A model generated the notes under the pieces. That model was not told the DNA's origin. It did not search any database and worked only from the letters and a program-made list of their open reading frames with translations. A program made the translations under genes and the position numbers. From Oryza sativa Japonica Group (lineage: Eukaryota; Streptophyta; Magnoliopsida; Poales; Poaceae), in NCBI RefSeq assembly GCF_034140825.1, contig NC_089037.1:33968001-34032000 (forward strand): DNA of 64,000 nt, read 5' to 3'. Of the stretch, positions 23,347-34,440 are shown in pieces; position 1 is the stretch's first letter, and each line of letters starts with the position of its first letter.

Positions 23347-24052
23347 TATGTTGTTCTCTCTTATGTGTAATTTGCTACATTGCCACTTTCAACATTATCA
23401 AATTCTGGCATTACTATTATTTTGATAAGCCAACAAACTAAACATATTTCATTCATTACTACCTTACCAAATTTTGATAATTCTATAAGCTTCCTCTCTT
23501 AAAACTCTATCAAAATTTAATAAACATCAAAACTATCAAAAATTAATAATGCCAAAATTTAGCACTATTAAAATGGCAACAAAGTGAACAAGCTGTAAGT
23601 TGGGAAAAAAAAAGTGACAACCGAGCCAGCAACCTGTCCCAAAGGCCCACGCAATCGACTAGAAGCCAATATTGGGCCCGAGAAAATGGCCCAACACACG
23701 TATCGGCCCGCCCATGAAGTGGATTGGAATTTGCAACAACCCAGGAAAACACGGCCCACACCAGGGTGCAACCGCATTTGTTCCCATCCATCTCGGCCCT
23801 GTCGCCATTGTGCCAAACAGCTAGCGCGACTACGCGACGCCGCACGCCGCCCCCCAGCACACGCACCGCCGCGCTCCACATGCGCCACGCCAACACATCC
23901 GCTTCGGCTCGCCACGTACGCACCCCCAACCTCCACCTGGCACCGCGCATGGCCGCAATGCCACCCCCTCGCACAGTCGCACTCCCCTACATAAGCCATC
24001 ACTCCTCTCATCACCTCCACCCAAACGCCACCGCTAGGATCGATCGAACACC
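23347..24052. promoter_or_regulatory. Promoter region of the cupin gene
   Basis: AT-rich MITE-like tract to about 23600, then a C-rich region leading to the ATG at 24053. A weak TATA-like ACATAAG lies at about 23989. Several GCCCA/TGGGCC-type words occur at about 23640-23760. A CACGTACG word at about 23912 and CATGC words could serve ABA or seed factors, but this is not demonstrable here. Confidence 0.35.
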
Positions 24053-26580
24053 ATGGCGAAGAAGAAGACGTCGTCGTCCATGGCGAGATCGCAGCTGGCG
24101 GCGCTGCTCATCTCCCTGTGCTTCCTCTCCCTCGCGTCGAACGCCGTTGGGTGGAGCAGGAGAGGGGAGCGGGAGGAGGAGGACGAACGGCGGCGCCACG
24201 GCGGCGAGGGCGGGAGGCCGTACCACTTAGGGGAGGAGAGCTTCCGGCACTGGACGAGGACGCGGCACGGGCGGTTCAGCGTGCTGGAGAGGTTCCCCGA
24301 CGAGCAGGTGGTGGGCGCCGCCGTCGGGGGGTACCGCGTCGCCGTGCTGGAGGCGGCGCCGCGCGCGTTCCTGCAGCCCAGCCACTACGACGCCGACGAG
24401 GTGTTCTACGTCAAGGAGGGCGAGGGCGTGATCGTGCTGCTGCGTGAGGGGAGGAGGGAGTCGTTCTGCGTGAGGGAGGGCGACGCCATGGTCATCCCCG
24501 CCGGCGCCATCGTCTACTCCGCCAACACACACAGCTCCAAGTGGTTCCGCGTCGTCATGCTGCTCAACCCCGTCTCCACTCCCGGCCACTTCGAGGTTGA
24601 TTGATTTCCCCTCTTTTTTTCATTCCAAGTTCCATGGATGCAAGCAGGGCAGAACGGAAATGGATTCCTCTCATTTCTTGTACAGTATAACACTAAAATA
24701 ATAATTAAAAAATTAACAACATGGACTAATATAAATATTACTTTCTCTGTTTCATGTTCCAGGTTATAAGTCGTTTCTATTTCAAGTTTAACTAAGTTTA
24801 TAAACTGTTTCTATTTCAAGTTTAACTTACTTTATAAGTTTATAGACCTATTTCAAGTTAGACTAAGTTTATAGAAAAAAGTAGTAATTTTTTCGACCTA
24901 AAATAATTTTATTATAAAAATATATTTAATTATTGATTTAATAAAACTAATTTGATAATATAAATATTACTATATTTGTCTATAAAATTGGTTAAATTTG
25001 AGATAATTTGATTTTGACCCAAGTCAAAAAGGCTTATAATATAACAGAGAGAGAGAGAGAGTATGTCACTAAATTTTGATCTCTAAAGTTAGGGTGTGTT
25101 TAAAGTTAGGGTGTGTTTAGTTTCACACTAAAATTGGAAGTTTGAAGAAAAAAGTTTATATGAGTTTATGTGTGTAGTAAAGTTTTAGAAGTTTAAAGAA
25201 AAAAGTTGAAAGTTTACGTGTGTAGAAAAGTTTTGATGTGATGGAAAAGTTAGAAATTTAAAGAAAAATTGAAAACTAAACCCGGCCTTACTAAGAAAAC
25301 AAGAGCCAATTAAACTAAAAATAGTTAACTACTTATATTTGTTATTTTTTCATAAGTTGTAAAAGTTGAATTTGAATTAAACTATCTTGTAAAAAAACAA
25401 CTTTTTATGATTATTTAGGTGATGACAGGTAAAAAAAATGAGGACATATTCCTTCGAAGGATGAAAAAATATTCCCATGCAGAAGTGTGTAATTCTGATG
25501 TGGTTTCGGTCGCAGGAATACTTCCCCGTCGGCGGCGACCGGCCGGAGTCGTTCTTCAGCGCGTTTAGCGACGACGTTCTGCAGGCGGCGTTCAACGTAC
25601 GTCACGTCCGTGCTGATCACCATGGACGACGTTCTAGAACATTCTTGATTGATTTTCATTTTGTGTTTTTGGATTTCTTGTTTGGATTAGACTCGCCGGG
25701 AAGAATTGGAGAAGGTGTTCGAGAGGCAGCGGGAGGGCGGCGAGATCACGACGGCGCCGGAGGAGCAGATACGGGAGCTGAGCAAGTCGTGCTCCCGCGG
25801 CGGCGGCGGCGGCTCGGGTTCTGAGTGGGAAATCAAGCCGTCCAGCCTCACCGGCAAGAGTCCGTACTTCTCCAACAACCACGGCAAGCTGTTCGAGCTC
25901 ACCGGCGACGAGTGCCGCCACCTCAAGAAGCTCGACCTGCAGATCGGCCTCGCCAACATCACCCGCGTAAGAAGCACACTAAGCCTTCGAAGCTCCGGCC
26001 ATGGCTTCTCTGACATCATGCACGCGAGATACTAATCATGAACTGCGATGTGCATGAATCATGGCAGGGCTCGATGATTGCGCCGAACTACAACACCCGC
26101 GCCACCAAGCTCGCCGTCGTCCTGCAGGGCAGCGGCTACTTTGAGATGGCGTGCCCACACGTGTCCGGCGGCGGCTCGTCGGAGCGCCGGGAGCGCGAGC
26201 GCGAGCACGGGAGGAGGAGGGAGGAGGAACAGGGAGAGGAGGAGCACGGCGAGCGCGGGGAGAAGGCGAGGAGGTACCACAAGGTGAGGGCGCAGGTTCG
26301 GGAGGAGTCGGTGATCGTGATCCCCGCGTCGCACCCGGCGACGATCGTCGCCAGCGAGGGCGAGAGCCTCGCCGTCGTCTGCTTCTTCGTCGGCGCCAAC
26401 CACGACGAGAAGGTGTTCCTCGCCGGCAGGAACAGCCCGCTGAGGCAGCTCGACGACCCGGCCAAGAAGCTCGTGTTCGGCGGCTCCGCGGCGAGGGAAG
26501 CGGACCGCGTGCTCGCCGCGCAGCCGGAGCAGATCTTGCTGCGCGGCCCGCACGGCCGCGGCAGCGTCTCCGACATGTAA
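24053..26580 (+). CDS. Vicilin/7S globulin-like double-cupin protein
   Basis: Coding exons: 24053-24595, 25516-25596, 25691-25966, 26068-26580. They total 1413 nt and give 470 residues. A signal peptide (hydrophobic LAALLISLCFLSLASNAVG, about 15-33) is followed by an Arg/Glu-rich linker and two cupin barrels. The first holds HYDADEVFYVKEGEG (111-125) and the second starts near residue 280. An Arg/Glu block (about 339-369) sits inside the second barrel. Size, signal, double cupin and intron positions match vicilin-like storage or sucrose-binding-like globulins, which enter the secretory pathway and are usually deposited in embryo or aleurone vacuoles. Whether this one stores nitrogen or has another cupin role cannot be read from sequence. 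Intron 1 (920 bp) carries a Stowaway, a Tourist-like MITE and a remnant of a fold-back element. Long frames on the opposite strand are shadows of its GC-rich codons. Confidence 0.88.
24741..25061. mobile_element. Stowaway MITE in cupin intron 1
   Basis: Left end CTTTCTCTGTTTCATG and right end AACAGAGAGAGAGAGAGAG are flanked by TA at 24739-24740 and 25062-25063. The left arm contains a partial internal duplication (TTTCTATTTCAAGTTTAACT twice). Confidence 0.65.
25109..25287. mobile_element. Tourist-like MITE in cupin intron 1
   Basis: Begins GGGTGTGTTTAGTTTCACAC and ends AAAACTAAACCCGGCC, with TTA at 25106-25108 and 25288-25290. The sequence just before it repeats the element's own first bases (AAAGTTAGGGTGTGTTT at 25085-25101 and 25102-25118). 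Confidence 0.75.
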
Positions 26581-27198
26581 CGCGACGCGACGACGTCCCC
26601 TGCACCCGGCGCGCGTACGCCGAGCAGCTGTGTGATCGAGAGGAATAAGTTGGTACACGTAGGCCACGCGTCGTGTACAGTACAAAATACGGTACCGTAC
26701 TGCGTGTACGTGTAGCCAAGGGGACGTACGCTTTATGTATATATCGTATCTATGTATTAACGTATGCGTATTAGCTGAGGTATGTATCGATGGAACTGTA
26801 TGAACCCAAGTACGGAGTGCTATATTACTAATGCAGAGTACGTTCTGCTACTAATTAACCTGCGTCGTTTGGGCAAGTTTGATTTGTAATTAAATTACTC
26901 ATAAGCGGAGTCGTACATAATCGCGAACCAAAACTGTGCAACGGGTTCGACACCAACTTCAGAGATGCAAAACCAACCGTTTGATAGAATCAAAACCATG
27001 GATAGTAATGTTATTTATTGTGACTGCAACAAAGCAATCAATAGTACAAATGTGAATGACAAAACTCAAATCTCTCTTGCCAATGCTCAATGATGCTAAA
27101 CCAATGTGAGTAGTAATAAACAGTGTGATTAATACACATCAAGCACGTTCTGCATCGCCAGCGCTTCAGAAGTTCAGAGTAGCAGACAGACGCTCACA
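26581..27198. other. Cupin 3' flank and spacer before the LTP gene
   Basis: Contains GTACGTACG-like words and the probable cupin 3' UTR. No gene seen. Confidence 0.4.
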
Positions 27199-27834
27199 TC
27201 ACACGGCGTACACCGCGACAGCCGCGAGCGCGAGCACCAAGCCCGTGGCGCCGCGGAGCGACGCGCCGCCGTTGATCAGGTACGGCGCCGTCGGCGTCGT
27301 CTTCGATCCAACGCCGGTTCCTGCACCGGTGGCGCCCGGCGTCTGCGTTGCCGGCGAGGTCGTCGTGGCAGCGCCCGGAGTGTTTCCGCCGGCAGCTGCA
27401 AGCAGAAAAAGCAGAGTTCTCTTCTCTCTCAGCATTGCAAGAAGCATCAATGGCGACTAAAATTGCAGTGCGATGCGTGGTTTCGTCGAGCACTTACAGT
27501 TGCACCGGCTCGCCGGCGGGGTGACCACGTTGCAGGCCTTGGGGAGCTCGAGGGCGCGGGTCTTGTCGATGGTGACGCCGCCGATCGACGACGACGAGTC
27601 GCCGCTGATCGCCGCGCACAGGCACTGCGGCTGGGACTGCACCACGGTGGCGAGCTGCGAGCAGCAGGTCCTCGTCGGCGACGTCTCGTTGCCGCTGATG
27701 TAGTTGAGGCACGGGTACAGGTTGATCAGCGCCGCCGTGCACCCCGTCTGCGCGGACGCGCCGGCGACGAGCAGCGCCGCCGTGGCGGCCACGAGGCACC
27801 CCACCGCCAACCCGCTCACTCCTGCTGCCGCCAT
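27199..27834 (-). CDS. GPI-anchored-type non-specific lipid transfer protein (LTPG-like) 1
   Basis: Coding exons on the minus strand: 27834-27498 and 27395-27199. They total 534 nt and give 177 residues. A signal peptide (to about residue 29) is followed by an eight-cysteine LTP domain with Cys at 32, 42, 57, 58, 71, 73, 101 and 111 in the order C, C, CC, CxC, C, C. Then comes a Pro/Thr/Ser/Gly-rich linker and a hydrophobic tail (GLVLALAAVAVYAV) typical of a GPI-attachment signal. The domain binds lipid in the apoplast, and LTPGs act at the plasma membrane/wall in cuticle and wax export; the exact ligand is unknown. The single intron falls right after the eighth Cys, as in neighbours. It belongs to a local trio with the genes at 30071-31362 and 32019-33010. 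Confidence 0.9.
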
Positions 27835-27949
27835 TTCTGAACCTTTGCAACCACAAGAAGCTTCTTGAAAATTAGTGTCAGAACTGGATGCTTTGCTAAT
27901 TCAGATTGCTTAGCTTGTGTGTTTGTGTTCTTTGCACCTGTGTAAGTGT

Positions 27950-27960
27950 GATTTATATAG
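27950..27960 (-). promoter_or_regulatory. TATA box of LTPG-like gene 1
   Basis: CTATATAAAT reading on the minus strand, about 120 bp upstream of the start codon at 27834. Confidence 0.6.
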
Positions 27961-28893
27961 GGGAGATTTGCAGGGAAAGGTTGATGATGAGTTGGTTATG
28001 TTGGTGAGCTGCTGGCTCCTACTCTGTCAGGAACCAAATCCCTTTTTCTGCTGAATTTTTCGCAGTAGTTGTGTGTGGACTCGTTACTACTTCAGAGAAA
28101 TGTGATGCAGAATAATATGTTTGGTGTTCAGAATTGAACCAAATCAGTGTGGCGTGTTAGATAAATCTCACAACGGTGTGGAGTGTCGCAGTATGGTTTT
28201 GTTGGTTACCCATGTGTTGCTTTGTTTTGGTTAGGAATTAGCTTTTGTCATACTGACAATTGACATGATACCAACATCTTGTAAAAGGAGCAATTTTTTC
28301 CCCTTTCAGAGGATCATTTCCTGAAGATAAAATCTCTGAATCTGACGACATTTCGCATCTTGTACTAGCTTTGACTACCTTGCAGCTAAATGACAGTAGT
28401 ATTTCAAGTTTTCAACTGGCAACGGTGATTTTGGAAGCTCTTAGTATATCGAAGTAGAAATGGATGCAATGTTTGCAGTGAATTTATTGTGTGCTTTTTA
28501 ATTTGGATTTGGATTTGCGTTTGCTCTCGTCACTTGGTCATTGGGAGTTTGCCAGGTAGTGAGAAGTGACGTCCTACTAAATTTTGGGCTTGTTTGCGCC
28601 ATGATAGCTAGGCTGCTAACGACTGACGTCTATGTGGCCTTTGTTCTTGTTCAACCACCCTGATACCATTCGTCATATATTCGTGCCAATTTCTTCTTGT
28701 TATTTCTTATTTAGTTGCTAACTTCGTTGGATAAGTGAAAAGCTTGTGACAATGAGAGAGTTTTGGCTTCACCTTTCACCTGTTCTCGTTTCTTCAGCTC
28801 CACCGCTGGAGATTATAGTGCTGTAAAATTCAGTTCATGTTTCAACTGTGCTATACAAAACGTATGCAACTTTTAACTCGAAATTAAGTATTA
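27961..28893. other. Intergenic spacer, no gene seen
   Basis: AT-rich, no open frames of note, no transposon ends recognised until 28894. Confidence 0.45.
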
Positions 28894-29165
28894 GGGCAAG
28901 TGTGATGGTAGATGTGACTACCACATCTAAATTTATCCACATCATTCACTCATAAATTAAGAGGCAACCTATACAATATGTCTCCTCTAGTACACAAATA
29001 CCAATGTCTCTTATACTCTCACACCCATCTTGAAATTTGTGTGGAGGTTGCCTCTTCATTTAGGGGTGGTTCACCATCTCTCTTCTCACTTCTCTCCTCC
29101 ACCTCATCACTCAATCCAATGTGGCATATTTAGGGGCAACATATGAAGCATTATAGTACTTGCCC
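28894..29165. mobile_element. Tourist-like MITE (GGGCAAGTG ends)
   Basis: Begins GGGCAAGTGTGATGGTAG and ends TTATAGTACTTGCCC, flanked by TTA at 28891-28893 and 29166-29168. The interior shows imperfect fold-back (GAGGCAACCTATACAATATG against its relative near 29045). Confidence 0.75.
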
Positions 29166-29664
29166 TTAGTAGACAGAACCGTCCCTTTGAATCTGAGGGT
29201 CTTGTACTGAAGCTGAATATAAAATAAGGTCTGATATGTAGTGGCAATAACTAAAGCTAAGTCAAAGAACCTCACCCATCTAGTTAAGTAGTGACGATGG
29301 CTAAGTAGAAAAATAATTGCTACACTAATTTATTTTTTCTTACTAATTAAGTGAAAAAAAATAGAACCCTTATTGTTTGAAACGCGTGTTCACATAGTGA
29401 TCATGAAGTACAGTTCTTCGAAGTAACCATGATTATTATTGAGCACTTGTCGAAGCCGAGAAAAAAAATCCCATTCCAGCCAAATAAATGGAGGAAAAAG
29501 AGTGAAATTTTAAAAGATGGAGTGAGGAGATCCTTTTTTTTTTAACAAGAGTGAGGAGATCCTATTTAAAATGCGTTGGCGTAGATTAAAACATACACCT
29601 TTCAGAGGCCCTCTGCGGTTGCGCATTTCTCACGTGGTAAAGGATGGGCCTCTCAATAGACCAA

Positions 29665-29879
29665 GGGCCTGTTCACTTTGATGTCATTTTTAACCTTACC
29701 AAATTTTGATAAAGTTGCTAAAAAAATAGCTACATTTAATTTGCTACCAAATTTTAGTAACTATATAAGAAATTATGCCAAAATTTTGGTAAGTTGCCAA
29801 AATTTTGGCATAGTTACCAAAATTTTGGTAATGCCAAATTTTGGTAGGGTTTTTTTTGGCATCAAAGTGAACAGGCCCC
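29665..29879. mobile_element. MITE with GGGCCTGTTCACTTTGATG inverted ends
   Basis: The left end GGGCCTGTTCACTTTGATG is matched at the right by CATCAAAGTGAACAGGCCCC. Between them are several copies of CCAAATTTTGGTAA in both orientations. A well-known type of rice fold-back MITE, with no coding capacity. Confidence 0.75.
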
Positions 29880-30070
29880 AAATCATAGACAAATTTATAC
29901 CAACATTTTTTTAATCCACAAGGAATGATTATATTACACAATCAACTCAAAGCCCTCAAAATTTTCTTACAAGAATCCTGTGCAATTCCAAAGGCTAAAT
30001 AAATATGTGCAATACACTGAACACGCCTCAAATTCCTGTGCTAAAACAATCCCAGTTCAATTCATCCTAA

Positions 30071-30840
30071 TCAAGCCAAAACGGATGCAGCTATCAGTAG
30101 CACTACTGATACAGACGCCATGGACACATGAGCTCTCCTCCACGCGGAGCTTGGCAGCAACAGTGGCCTCTGCCCCTGGATGATCGGCGGCGACGGCGAC
30201 ATCGCCGTGGGATCAACGGCCGAATTCGGCTGCACTGACGTTTCCGGCGGCGATGGTGCTGCAAAATTCAGTGAAATGATTTAAATTCATGCAGGAAATT
30301 TTACAACTTTGCAACGGTATATGAAAGGGCAAGATCGTTACGCAAAGGAGGCAGTGCCGGAGCAAATGCAACAGGTCCTGCAACATAACGATTTTGAGTT
30401 AATTGTTCATTGTTCTTCGGAGTCATCTTCAGTAAGTTCTGATCTGAAGAATGTCTGGTTAAGCAAGAGAAATTAAATTACCTGGAGGTGGGATTTGGCT
30501 TGCAGTATCTGCAAATTACCAAAATGCAACATAGAGTTGTCAGTGTCTGATCTTCAGTTAATAAAGAAAGGTGCAGTAAAAATTACTCCTTTTCATATTA
30601 TAATACAATTCGTTTTTTTAACTTTTTTTCGTCAAACTTCTTTAAGTTTTATTAAGTTTATAGAAAAACATAGTAACATTTCCAACACAAAACAAACATA
30701 TTAGTATCAAAATAAATTCAATGTTACACTCCCTCTTAGTTATTTTATATGACGCTGGCTAGTTCAAAATTTAACTAACCAGCGTCATACATACAAATAT
30801 GGAGGTAGTATTTGATATAACTAATTTAGCATTGTAGATG

Positions 30841-30913
<73 letters not shown>

Positions 30914-31362
30914 CATTAAACCTAGAAGTTTAACTAAGAAAAAAAATTAAAGCGACTTATGAAATGAAAATGATGGGATATGTTTATTTTTTTTAAAAAA
31001 AAAACAGGCTAACCTCTGCACTGCAGTGGGACGGACATGGAGTTGCAGAGCTTGGTGAGGGAGATGGCGAGGTTGCGGTTGATGGGGAGGCTGAAGGGCA
31101 CGTTGCCGGTGAGGATGAGGCAGGCGCAGTCGGCGCTGCTGCGCACCATCTCCGCCAGCGACCCGCAGCACTGCTGCGTCGGCGACCCGCCGCCGTTGGT
31201 GCTCCCCGTCACGAAGTTGAGGCACGGCGTGAACGTCGTTATCAGCGACGCCGTGCACGACGTCGCCACCTGCCCGCTCGCCGGCGACACCACCACGGCG
31301 AGCACCACCACCACCAGCGCCGCCGCCGCCGCCGCCGCACTCGCCATCCTGACACGTCCCAT
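30071..31362 (-). CDS. GPI-anchored-type non-specific lipid transfer protein (LTPG-like) 2
   Basis: Coding exons on the minus strand: 31362-31014, 30508-30482, 30377-30342, 30258-30071. They total 600 nt and give 199 residues. Signal peptide with an Ala/Val core (about 7-30). Eight Cys at 36, 47, 65, 66, 79, 81, 106 and 115. Two tiny exons of 27 and 36 nt follow, then a Pro/Ser-rich tail ending in a hydrophobic segment (MASVSVVLLIAASVLA) suited to a GPI signal. The start at 31362 gives MGRVRMAS; a second in-frame ATG at 31347 is equally plausible. The micro-exons were chosen because they alone keep frame between the LTP domain and the tail, so their borders are the least certain part. Intron 1 contains a short MITE and a (TA)n run of about 67 bp. 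Confidence 0.82.
30727..30808. mobile_element. Miniature Stowaway-like element in an LTPG intron
   Basis: Begins CACTCCCTCTTAGTTATTTTA and ends ACAAATATGGAGGTAG, with TA on both sides. The centre is the hairpin GACGCTGGCTAGTT / AACTAACCAGCGTC. It appears to sit within an older Stowaway arm that starts near 30588. Confidence 0.65.
30844..30910. repeat. (TA)n microsatellite, about 33 units
   Basis: Pure TA dinucleotide run inside intron 1 of LTPG-like gene 2. Likely length-polymorphic. Confidence 0.95.
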
Positions 31363-32018
31363 TCGCCGTATATGCCTTCTGAACTTGTGCTTGACAAACA
31401 ATTTACAGCGGAAGAATATATACTCTCGTTGGAGAATCAAGGATGTTTCATGGGGTATTAATTAAGTATATAAAGATTTGGTTATGTTGGTTAAACGAAG
31501 CGAGCTAATGATGATGAAAATTATTACTTGTAGAGATTGACTCAAATGATTGTGTTCTCAGGTCAGGTAGGAGAGGGTCAGTGACCAAAAAAGAACCAAA
31601 AAGTTTGAAACCTTTACGTGCAAGAGGTTGGCGAGAAGTTGACCAAACAAAATCACAAACACAAAGTGAGCTTACCGTACAGTGATCTGAGTAGTATCTT
31701 AAGGTCCTGAATTCAAATCTCCTATGGAGCAAATTTTAGATTGGATTGTTTGCGGGGCTAAGTTCCCTATTTCAATGGCCGTATATATCTGGTTGGATAT
31801 AGAGGCCGGGTAAAAAATACCCTTCTCTAAAGAAAAAAAAAGTGAGCTCACCGGCGCTACCTAACTTGCAGCTGCCGCTTCGGTGGCGTCACGCGACTAA
31901 TCATCGATGGAGCCAACATTTGTTAAAGTGTTTGATCTGTGTCTATCACGGACAAAATCGCTTCTATAAATCAAGAAAACTTTTTATGATCTGTGCACGC
32001 GTGAACGCCATCGTCTCG
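31363..32018. other. Shared upstream region of the divergent LTPG-like genes 2 and 3
   Basis: 656 bp lie between the start codons of the minus-strand gene 2 and the plus-strand gene 3. A TATA-like CTTTATATACTT on the minus strand at about 31465-31476 suits gene 2. No clear TATA is seen for gene 3. The frame running into gene 3 from 31842 lacks a conserved start upstream of 32019. Confidence 0.4.
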
Positions 32019-33010
32019 ATGGGAGCAGGTCGTGGCAGCAATGGCGCCGTGCTCGGCATCGGCGTGGCCGTGGTGACCGCGCTCCTGGCGTGGCGGTGCG
32101 CGGCGGCGGCGGCGCAGGCGCCGCCTGTTGCTTCGACGGACGGCGGCGGGTCGGGGTGTATGCCGGAGCTCGTCAGCCTGTCGCCCTGCATGGGGTACAT
32201 GTCGGGGAACGCGACGGCGCCGGCGGCGGCGTGCTGCTCGGCGCTGTCCGGCGTGCTGAGGTCGAGCCCGCGGTGCCTCTGCATGGTGCTCGGCGGCACG
32301 GCGGCGTCGCTCGGCGTCGCCGTGGACACCGCACGCGCGGCGCTGCTCCCCGGCGCCTGCAGCGTCCAGGCCCCACCTGCCAGCCAGTGCAACGGTAAGT
32401 TTGTGTGCCTTATCTTTAGGCCCTGTTTGGACACTGACTAAATTTTAGTCCCTGTTGTATCGGATGTTGGAACATTAATTAGAAGTATTAAATATAAATT
32501 AATAACAAAACACATTTCATGACCTTTGACTAATTCGCGAGATGAATCTATTGAGCCTAATTAATCCATGATTAGTCTAGGTGATGCTACAGTAAATATG
32601 TTTAATTATGGATATTAATTAGGCTTAAAAAATTTGTCTCGCGAATTAGCACTCATTTATGCAATTAGTTTTTTAAGTAGTCTATATTTAATACTCTAAA
32701 TTAGTATTCAAACATCTGATGTGACAGGGACTAAAATTTAGTCCCTAGATCCAAACAACACCTTAGTTTGACAAAATTAGTGGGATCGAGTAAAGATTGT
32801 TGTTTGCTCTACACAGCAGCGGGAGTTCCGGTGTCATCTCCGGCGAACCCGACGACATCCGGCGGTACTCCGGCGACGCCAGCAGGGACTCCTGGATCGA
32901 AGACCACTCCAGCATCCACTACTCAATACTCTGACGGAAGCGTTAACAGATCTCGGGTGATATTGGTCATCCTCGTCGCAGCGATTGTTGTGTTTCTTGA
33001 TCACTTTTGA
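32019..33010 (+). CDS. GPI-anchored-type non-specific lipid transfer protein (LTPG-like) 3
   Basis: Coding exons 32019-32394 and 32817-33010 total 570 nt and give 189 residues. Signal peptide (hydrophobic from about 9 to 33). LTP cysteines at 47, 57, 72, 73, 86, 88, 114 and 124, with CMGYMSGN and CCSALSGVLRSSPRCLC blocks. After the intron come a Ser/Pro/Thr/Gly linker with TPA repeats and a hydrophobic C-terminus (VILVILVAAIVVFL) like a GPI signal. The start at 32019 puts the signal peptide at the N-terminus; earlier in-frame Met codons would bury it. The intron is at the same place as in LTPG-like gene 1 and is mostly filled by a 344-bp MITE. Expected role: apoplastic lipid binding at the plasma membrane. 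Confidence 0.87.
32419..32762. mobile_element. Tourist-like MITE filling the LTPG-3 intron
   Basis: Begins GGCCCTGTTTGGACACTGAC and ends TAGATCCAAACAACACC, with TTA at 32416-32418 and 32763-32765. It makes up 344 of the 422 intron bases. The interior contains the GAGCCTAATTAATCCATGATTAG fold-back block shared with 1757-2102 and 38048-38381. Confidence 0.8.
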
Positions 33011-33947
33011 GTTCTTCAGTACAATAAGTCATATTGTTCGTTTTACCTTTTTCAAACGATGAGCAGCATATGTGCGGAAAATTGTGATCTCTCCAAAGTC
33101 ACGCACGCACGATCACGTCAAGTTGATGGATGGATTGGTCGTGGGAGTTTCATATTTACTCATCATCCCTTGTTTACTTATTTGGCAGTAGAGATGAGAA
33201 TTACGGGGAGTTTGGACGAAAATTAAATTTTAAGTGATGATGTACGGTACTACGGTAGAGATTTATTCCGTACAATTACAAGGGAAATTCTCTTCCAATT
33301 ATCTACCCCTACTAAAGCATTGAAAATGTGGGAGTTTGTTTCTTAAACTCCCCTTCCCAATCCCTTTTAAAACTCCTACGTCTACCAACCAAATAAAATA
33401 ATAGACTAAATAATCCCCACCTAACGAAACAAAGAAAATGTGTTTTGCACATGTTTCATCTTCCTTGGTAGGTGGGCGAAGGAGCGCCTGGAGGCAGGGT
33501 AGAGGCCGAGGGTGGAGGAGCTCCAGGATTCATTGGACATGATGGGAAGGGAGGATAAAATGTTCCAAACTTTTTTATCAATGCACTGAAGTGGTATAAG
33601 TATTTCTTTAAAAAAAAGTATAAGTAATGTCATATTTCTAAATTGCTAGAAAATTATAATGGCGTCGTTATAAATGTACGAATTGTAATATTATATTGAC
33701 ATAGATCCATTAACCCTAAATTAAGAAAAAAATGTCTACCTCTAATTTGAAAATAAATTAACAATGTTTGTATAAAATCTGGCAGCTTGCTAGGACACCA
33801 GCATCTGGTGCGGCGAGGATAGTCATGAAGATTGGGGCACCAGCATATTGATGCTACATGACTGGAATACTTAGGCTGGGTTCTTATCTCTACTTTCCTA
33901 ACTCATCTCTCTTGTTAGTAATAACTTGTCTAAAAATATAAATTATA
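33011..33947. other. Intergenic spacer, no gene seen
   Basis: Contains unrecognised AT-rich sequence; no frame with family resemblance. Confidence 0.4.
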
Positions 33948-34179
33948 CTCCCTCCGTCTCAAAATATAAGTATTTTTGGACCCCTGACACGGTTTCGATA
34001 TCTATAAAAATGAGATTTTTTTAAATAAAAAGTTTGCATATTATGATAATTTGTTTAATGATAAATTTAGGAACATCAATTTTACATAATTGATCTTTTT
34101 TTTTTCTATCAATGGTCAACGTTAAAAATATTTGACTTGTCACTATGCTAAAAATGCTTATATTTTGGAACGGAGGGAG
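33948..34179. mobile_element. Stowaway MITE
   Basis: CTCCCTCCGTCTCAAAATATAAG at the left, and its complement at the right (TTATATTTTGGAACGGAGGGAG). TA at 33946-33947 and 34180-34181. Confidence 0.85.
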
Positions 34180-34232
34180 TACTAGGGAAAAACATCTCCA
34201 AGAGAATCTGTCTAAACAAGAATAACCAAAGA

Positions 34233-34400
34233 TGTTTAGGGTGGGTCTAAAGCTCATCACTTCTTGGGCATGTGTGACTGTCTTTCCCCTCCCATCCTCA
34301 CAGTTGTTTGTCCCCAGTAGTGCGCCGCATACCATGGAAGTTTTTGTGCAAGGAACAATTGTAAGCATGAGTGATGACAGTGTAAAAGGTAGATGAAATC
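34233..34400 (-). pseudogene. Decayed copy of the RPS18 last exon plus adjoining intron
   Basis: Read on the plus strand, this stretch parallels 49948-50120 of the intact ribosomal protein S18 gene. Shared blocks include TTCTTGG, GTCTTxCCCCTCC, CCCCAGTAGTGC and CAAGGAACAA, followed by the intron words GATGACAGTGTAAAAG (here) and GATGAGAGCGTAAAAG (gene). The copy has many substitutions and a deletion of about 20 bp in the coding part. Because intron sequence is retained, it arose by DNA duplication rather than from a spliced mRNA. It cannot encode S18. Confidence 0.75.
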
Positions 34401-34440
34401 AATTAAATGACTCAAGTACACTATAAAAAAATTGGAAACA

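Noticed and set aside
26036-26719. Long frames on the minus strand opposite cupin exon 4 (up to about 227 codons)
   Set aside because: They run against a clearly conserved exon in GC-rich sequence, are Arg/Ala/Ser-dominated and match no family; shadow frames.
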